Positions 63,367 to 64,000 of a DNA stretch of 64,000 nt are shown here, one piece after another. A program made the translations under genes and the position numbers. The stretch is from Akkermansia massiliensis (lineage in GTDB: Bacteria; Verrucomicrobiota; Verrucomicrobiia; Verrucomicrobiales; Akkermansiaceae), in assembly GCF_018847375.1 (NCBI RefSeq), contig NZ_CP072036.1, positions 1,178,001 to 1,242,000 of the forward strand, in the 5' to 3' direction. Numbering within the stretch: position 1 is the stretch's first letter; every line of letters starts with the position of its first letter. The notes beneath the pieces are model-generated. The model made no database searches, was not told the DNA's origin, and saw only the letters and a list, made by a program, of their open reading frames with translations.

Positions 63367-64000
63367 ATGCAACAGGGTATTGTTTATTTGCTTGGAGCGG
63401 GTCCGGGGGATCCCGGCCTGATGACCGTCCGCGGGCGGGAACTGGTGGAAGCGGCGGAAGTGCTGGTATATGATGCGCTGAGCTCGGCGGAACTGTTGAA
63501 CTGGGCTCCTGCCGCCTGTGAAAGGATTTTTGTGGGCAAGCGGGCTTCCCGCCACGCCCTGCCGCAGGAGGAAATCAATGCCCTGCTGGTCAAGCTGGGA
63601 CGCGCCGGGAAAAAAGTGGTGCGCCTGAAAGGCGGCGATCCCTACGTCTTCGGGCGCGGGGGGGAGGAAGCGGACGCCCTGCATGAAGCGGGCGTGCCGT
63701 TTGAAGTCATTCCGGGCATTACCTCCGCCATTGCGGGGCCGGCCTATGCGGGCATTCCGGTGACGCACCGCAAGTACTGCACGCAATTTACCGTATTCAC
63801 GGGCCATGAAGACGTGAACAAGAAGGAATCTTCCCTGGACCTGAAAGGAATCGCCGGAGCGCAGGGCACGAAAATCATGCTGATGGGCATGCAGAAGCTG
63901 GCGGACGTCTGCGAAGCCCTGACCGGATACGGGCAGGAGCCGTCCACGCCGGCCGCCGCCATCCAGTGGGCCACCACGGGCATTCAGCGCACGGTCACGG
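63367..64000 (+). CDS. cobA: Uroporphyrinogen-III C-methyltransferase (3' end outside window)
   Basis: The first 211 residues or so of a SUMT enzyme, which methylates uroporphyrinogen III at C2 and C7 to precorrin-2 for sirohaem or cobalamin. It shows VYLLGAGPGDPGLMTVRGRELV, VRLKGGDPYVFGRGGEEADAL, IPGITSAIAGPAYAGIPVTHR and KIMLMGMQKLADV. I start at 63367 because the conserved block begins two residues later. The same frame stays open to an ATG at 63304. It runs off the right edge, and a fusion to uroporphyrinogen-III synthase cannot be excluded. Confidence 0.92.
   Translation, partial: MQQGIVYLLGAGPGDPGLMTVRGRELVEAAEVLVYDALSSAELLNWAPAACERIFVGKRASRHALPQEEINALLVKLGRAGKKVVRLKGGDPYVFGRGGEEADALHEAGVPFEVIPGITSAIAGPAYAGIPVTHRKYCTQFTVFTGHEDVNKKESSLDLKGIAGAQGTKIMLMGMQKLADVCEALTGYGQEPSTPAAAIQWATTGIQRTVT

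Overview
The window looks like chromosome of an intestinal, mucin-adapted Verrucomicrobiota, most like Akkermansia. This rests on GC-rich DNA (about 60% by eye), several exported glycan hydrolases suited to host glycans (GH29 fucosidase, GH36 alpha-galactosidase, GH20 hexosaminidase, GH16), Gram-negative envelope genes (lpxI, a phosphoethanolamine-transferase-like enzyme, an RND pump), anaerobic traits (class III ribonucleotide reductase, rubrerythrin) and weak ribosome-binding sites. The genus is an inference. No rRNA, tRNA, insertion sequence, prophage or CRISPR array was seen.

Layout. 1-4.6 kb: SWIM zinc-finger protein (cut by the left edge), a multi-pass membrane protein, enolase, endonuclease IV. 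4.7-6.7 kb: an ars-like cassette (ArsR repressor, Cys-motif thioredoxin-fold protein, permease). 6.8-12.2 kb: fucosidase, HD-domain exonuclease, ComEC. 12.2-16.9 kb (minus): miaB, a low-GC gene for a TIR-like protein, rlmD, a lipoprotein and a DUF3750 protein. 16.9-21.7 kb: exported thioredoxin-fold protein, a paralogue of the first membrane protein, HU, alpha-galactosidase. 21.9-26.9 kb (minus): a B12-riboswitch-headed operon, nrdD, a separate 64-residue glycyl-radical protein, nrdG and a YidE/AspT-type transporter. 27-39.5 kb: GH105-DUF4861 hydrolase, phosphoethanolamine transferase, rubrerythrin, Ala/Pro-rich exported protein, M42 peptidase, GH20, MFS carrier, alkaline phosphatase, MscL. 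39.7-46.5 kb: argD, a double-ACT protein, EF-P, SGNH hydrolase, GH16, copper ATPase. 46.5-51.8 kb: recN, an MBL hydrolase, a WecG-type glycosyltransferase, YjbR-like and GCAxxG proteins, two LEA-like proteins. 51.9-56.1 kb (minus): pdhA-pdhB-pdhC-lpxI. 56.3-61.7 kb: MerR regulator divergent from an RND adaptor and pump. 61.9-64 kb: YugP-type metallopeptidase, PepSY-like protein, and the start of a uroporphyrinogen-III methyltransferase gene.

How genes work together. The exported hydrolases would strip fucose, galactose, hexosamine and internal linkages from host glycans. The nrd operon makes deoxynucleotides without oxygen and appears to be shut off by cobalamin. The pdh operon makes acetyl-CoA, although its E3 subunit is not here. 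ArsR- and MerR-controlled units deal with metalloid and drug stress.

Most notable items: the ribonucleotide reductase whose glycyl-radical segment is a separate gene; the solitary low-GC TIR-like gene directly behind rlmD; the tandem LEA-like genes; a recurring promoter layout with almost no 5' leader; and a textbook MerR-type promoter followed at once by a terminator-like hairpin.
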